The notes under the pieces were generated by a model, which saw only the letters and a program-made list of their open reading frames with translations, was not told the origin of the DNA and ran no database searches. 7,897 nucleotides of DNA, from assembly GCA_002292975.1 (NCBI GenBank), contig DBCI01000074.1, positions 1 to 7,897 of the forward strand, written 5' to 3'. The translations under genes were made by a program, and so were the position numbers. Origin of the DNA: Polynucleobacter sp. UBA962. Its GTDB lineage: Bacteria > Pseudomonadota > Gammaproteobacteria > Burkholderiales > Burkholderiaceae. Shown here one piece after another: positions 6,521-7,897 of this stretch (within the stretch, counting starts at the first letter, position 1; every line of letters begins with the position of its first letter).

Positions 6521-6555
6521 AATATTGCCGATTTTTAGGAAAATTTTGCCGATTT
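6521..6555. repeat. Direct repeat of 14 bases at a 21-bp offset (possible tandem regulator sites)
   Basis: AATATTGCCGATTT at 6521-6534 recurs as AATTTTGCCGATTT at 6542-6555, with 13 of 14 bases identical and an offset of 21 bp, two turns of B-DNA. The shared core TTGCCG reads CGGCAA on the fliF-coding strand. The spacing puts both copies on the same helix face, as expected for cooperatively bound activator dimers. The right copy overlaps the proposed kinase start codon, so binding there could also repress the kinase gene. The repeat is directly seen; its function is inferred. Confidence 0.5.
6537..6541 (+). promoter_or_regulatory. Probable ribosome binding site of the histidine kinase gene
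   Basis: AGGAA begins at 6537 and AGGA ends five bases before the TTG at 6546. The alternative starts lack this support: the TTG at 6525 is preceded by CTATAACAAATA, and the ATG at 6579 by a pyrimidine-rich CCTCAACA stretch. It lies between the two copies of the direct repeat. Confidence 0.45.
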
Positions 6556-7712
6556 CACCTCCCCATTTACCCTCAACAATGCCCAAGTCACCTGCCTCAA
6601 AAGCTCAGGATCCCACCTTGCAGTTGATGCCCAATCAGCTCGCTGAGGCATTTGCCCTTTTTTACGAAGAATCCAAGAAACTAGAGTCGCAACAAGCGAA
6701 CTTGCAAGAGAAGATTAATCAGCTCACCCAAGAGCTGTATGACTCTAACCACCGCTTGGGTATTTTGCTCAATGCCATCCCGGCTGGGGTGGTTCTCCTC
6801 GAAAACAATTTAGTCTCATTACACAACCCGTCGGTACTTAATTTTTTACCTCAAATTGTGATTGGGCAAGCGCTAACACTACCTAGCGACTGGCAAGCAT
6901 CGATTGCCCCCGGTGAGTACTTAATTGAGAGTCCTAGCGGGCGGCGCACCGTGCAATTAGTGCGTATTGATGAAGGTAGCCGAAGCATTGTGCAAATTCA
7001 GGACATCAGTGCCAATATTCATTTACATCAACAATCACAGCAAGAAAATCGTCTAGCCGCCATGGGCAAGATGGCAGCAAGCATTGCCCATCAGTTTCGT
7101 ACGCCGCTCGCGACCGCTCTCTTGTACTCCTCTCATTTGTGCGATGAACGGATTGCGGCTGATCAATCTAAAGAATTTGCCGAGCGTCTTCGTAAGCAGC
7201 TGCTTGGCCTAGAAAAACTCTCGCAGGATATGTTGCGTTTTATTACCAATCGGCCGCGTAAATCTGAACTCGTTCCGATTGCCAGCATTGTGCAAACCGC
7301 TGAGCAAGGTATTCGCCCTCTCTGTGAAAAAAAGGGGGTGCAACTGCTCTCGCACATTGCGATTGCCAAAGATCTACTTGTCAATGTCGAACAGCAAGCG
7401 ATTGTGAATGCGCTCTTGGCGATCCTCGAGAACGCTTTGGAGGTCTCTGAGTCCGGTAAACAAATTGCGATTTCAGGTACTAGTCAATCGCAACGCGTCA
7501 CCATCACCATTGAAGATCAAGGCCCTGGCATTCCGCAGACCATGATTGATTCTTTATTTGAACCCTTCTCAACGGGTCACTCCAATGGCACCGGCCTTGG
7601 ATTGGCGATTGCAAAGAATGCGCTTGAGGCGCATCGTGGTTCTATCCATGCCGAGAACTATGCCCAGGGCGCGCGCTTCACCATTACCCTACCCTGCATG
7701 AACTCTTTATAG
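6546..7712 (+). CDS. fleS: Flagellar two-component sensor histidine kinase, FleS/FlrB type
   Basis: This is a soluble cytoplasmic kinase with no signal peptide or membrane helix; from the TTG at 6546 it has 388 residues. A short Pro/Ser-rich lead (1-25) is followed by a coiled-coil segment (about 30-65) and a PAS-like domain (about 67-158, opening LGILLNAIPAGVVLLENN). The HisKA dimerisation domain carries the phospho-accepting His182 in LAAMGKMAASIAHQFRTPLA, with Gln rather than Glu after the His. The ATPase domain shows the N box (LENALEV, Asn296), DQGPGIP (324-330), LFEPFST and GTGLGLAIAKN (348-358). The RLAAMG...HQ-RTPLATALLY block is, from memory, typical of FleS/FlrB, kinases that phosphorylate the sigma-54 activators FleR/FlrC. 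Genomic context (fliF operon divergent, receiver gene next) agrees. The start is uncertain: TTG at 6525 (395 residues) and ATG at 6579 (377 residues) are alternatives. Confidence 0.88.
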   Translation: MPISPPHLPSTMPKSPASKAQDPTLQLMPNQLAEAFALFYEESKKLESQQANLQEKINQLTQELYDSNHRLGILLNAIPAGVVLLENNLVSLHNPSVLNFLPQIVIGQALTLPSDWQASIAPGEYLIESPSGRRTVQLVRIDEGSRSIVQIQDISANIHLHQQSQQENRLAAMGKMAASIAHQFRTPLATALLYSSHLCDERIAADQSKEFAERLRKQLLGLEKLSQDMLRFITNRPRKSELVPIASIVQTAEQGIRPLCEKKGVQLLSHIAIAKDLLVNVEQQAIVNALLAILENALEVSESGKQIAISGTSQSQRVTITIEDQGPGIPQTMIDSLFEPFSTGHSNGTGLGLAIAKNALEAHRGSIHAENYAQGARFTITLPCMNSL

Positions 7713-7713
7713 G

Positions 7714-7734
7714 ATGACCACGCCAGCCCCATGA
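7714..7734 (+). other. Six-codon mini-frame bridging the kinase and regulator genes
   Basis: Directly after the kinase stop (TAG at 7710-7712) an ATG at 7714 opens a frame reading MTTPAP, ending at a TGA (7732-7734) that overlaps the tandem ATG ATG start of the next gene. The only purine-rich stretch nearby (AGGA at 7711-7714) is 16 bases from the regulator start. Ribosomes could reach that start by stop-and-restart, but the mini-frame has no ribosome site of its own and may be chance. Confidence 0.15.
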
Positions 7735-7897
7735 TGACCCCGCTTAATACTGACTTTCCTGTCATTTTGGTTGAAGACGATGAAGATTTGCGTGAGGCCA
7801 TCGCGGTGACCTTGCGCCTGAATCACATTGATTTTGTGACCCATCAACGTGCTGAGAGCGTTCTGCCTTTATTGCAGCCCGGTCTTAAAACCGTGCT
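7731..7897 (+). CDS. fleR: Response regulator receiver domain, probably FleR/FlrC-type sigma-54 activator (cut by right edge)
   Basis: The frame opens with two ATG codons (7731 and 7734) and runs to the right edge with 55 complete codons. The visible protein has a hydrophobic first strand and acidic pocket, VILVEDDEDLREAI (residues 11-24, acidic pair Asp16/Asp17), followed by an amphipathic helix, the start of a CheY-like receiver domain. The phospho-accepting Asp would fall a few residues past the window end. It begins 18 bases after the kinase stop, so the two are a pair. The expected full protein is an NtrC-family regulator with receiver, AAA+ sigma-54-interaction and helix-turn-helix domains, as FleR and FlrC partner FleS and FlrB; only the receiver start is seen. 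No in-frame alternative start exists between the kinase stop and 7731. The nearest ribosome-like site is 16 bases away, weak for independent initiation. Confidence 0.8.
   Translation, partial: MMTPLNTDFPVILVEDDEDLREAIAVTLRLNHIDFVTHQRAESVLPLLQPGLKTV

Larger units (their letters stand above)
6354..6545. promoter_or_regulatory. Divergent intergenic control region between fliF and the histidine kinase gene
   Basis: This AT-rich gap of about 190 bases is the only sizeable non-coding stretch in the window and must hold the promoters for both divergent units. I see no convincing sigma-70 promoter; the best on the plus strand is TATAAC at 6514-6519 with a poor TTAAAC at 6490-6495 (18-base spacer). 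It contains an imperfect sigma-54-like element facing fliF, a small dyad at 6475-6514 and the left copy of a direct repeat at the kinase-proximal end; these are listed separately. No hairpin-plus-T-run terminator is evident. Confidence 0.6.

Noticed and set aside
6527..6555. Sigma-28 (FliA) -10 boxes suggested by GCCGATTT, which resembles GCCGATAA
   Set aside because: There is no TAAA box 15 bases upstream of either copy, and both copies end in TTT instead of TAA.
1..7897. Mobile elements, tRNA or rRNA genes, CRISPR arrays, phage genes
   Set aside because: The window is almost fully occupied by intact flagellar and regulatory genes, and no repeats or RNA-like segments were seen that would support any of these.

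Overview
The window is a flagellar locus from a proteobacterium of moderate GC content (near half by eye). Protein features (FliG with an EHPQ motif and a classic charged C-terminal ridge, FliH with a long GxxxG ladder and an RWEIPSFD-like N-terminus, a FleS/FlrB-type kinase) point to a beta- or gammaproteobacterium. My best guess is Burkholderiales with rather low GC, such as a freshwater Polynucleobacter-type organism. The taxonomic guess rests on general resemblance and is not proven here.

The left 6.35 kb on the minus strand is one tightly packed operon in the order fliF-fliG-fliH-fliI-fliJ-fliK. It encodes the MS ring (FliF), the rotor/switch ring (FliG), the export ATPase complex (FliH, FliI, FliJ) and the N-terminal part of the hook-length ruler (FliK, cut by the left edge). 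Gene junctions are a 21-nt gap (F/G), a 14-nt overlap (G/H), a 20-nt overlap (H/I), a 4-nt ATGA overlap (I/J) and a 26-nt gap (J/K), which indicates co-transcription and translational coupling. No fliE lies in front of fliF.

On the right, transcribed away from fliF on the plus strand, is a soluble PAS-containing histidine kinase of the FleS/FlrB type. It is followed by the first 55 codons of a response regulator, presumably the FleR/FlrC-type sigma-54 activator. In Pseudomonas and Vibrio this pair switches on mid-to-late flagellar genes through sigma-54.

The AT-rich gap of about 190 bp between the divergent units is the only real non-coding stretch. It holds an imperfect 14-nt direct repeat at a 21-bp offset, built around TTGCCG (CGGCAA on the other strand), and about 100 bp away an imperfect sigma-54-like element facing fliF. 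I propose, as inference only, that the two-component pair regulates the fliF operon from this gap. The coding content is otherwise standard flagellar machinery, and I see no sign of a wholly new system, mobile elements, RNA genes or CRISPR.
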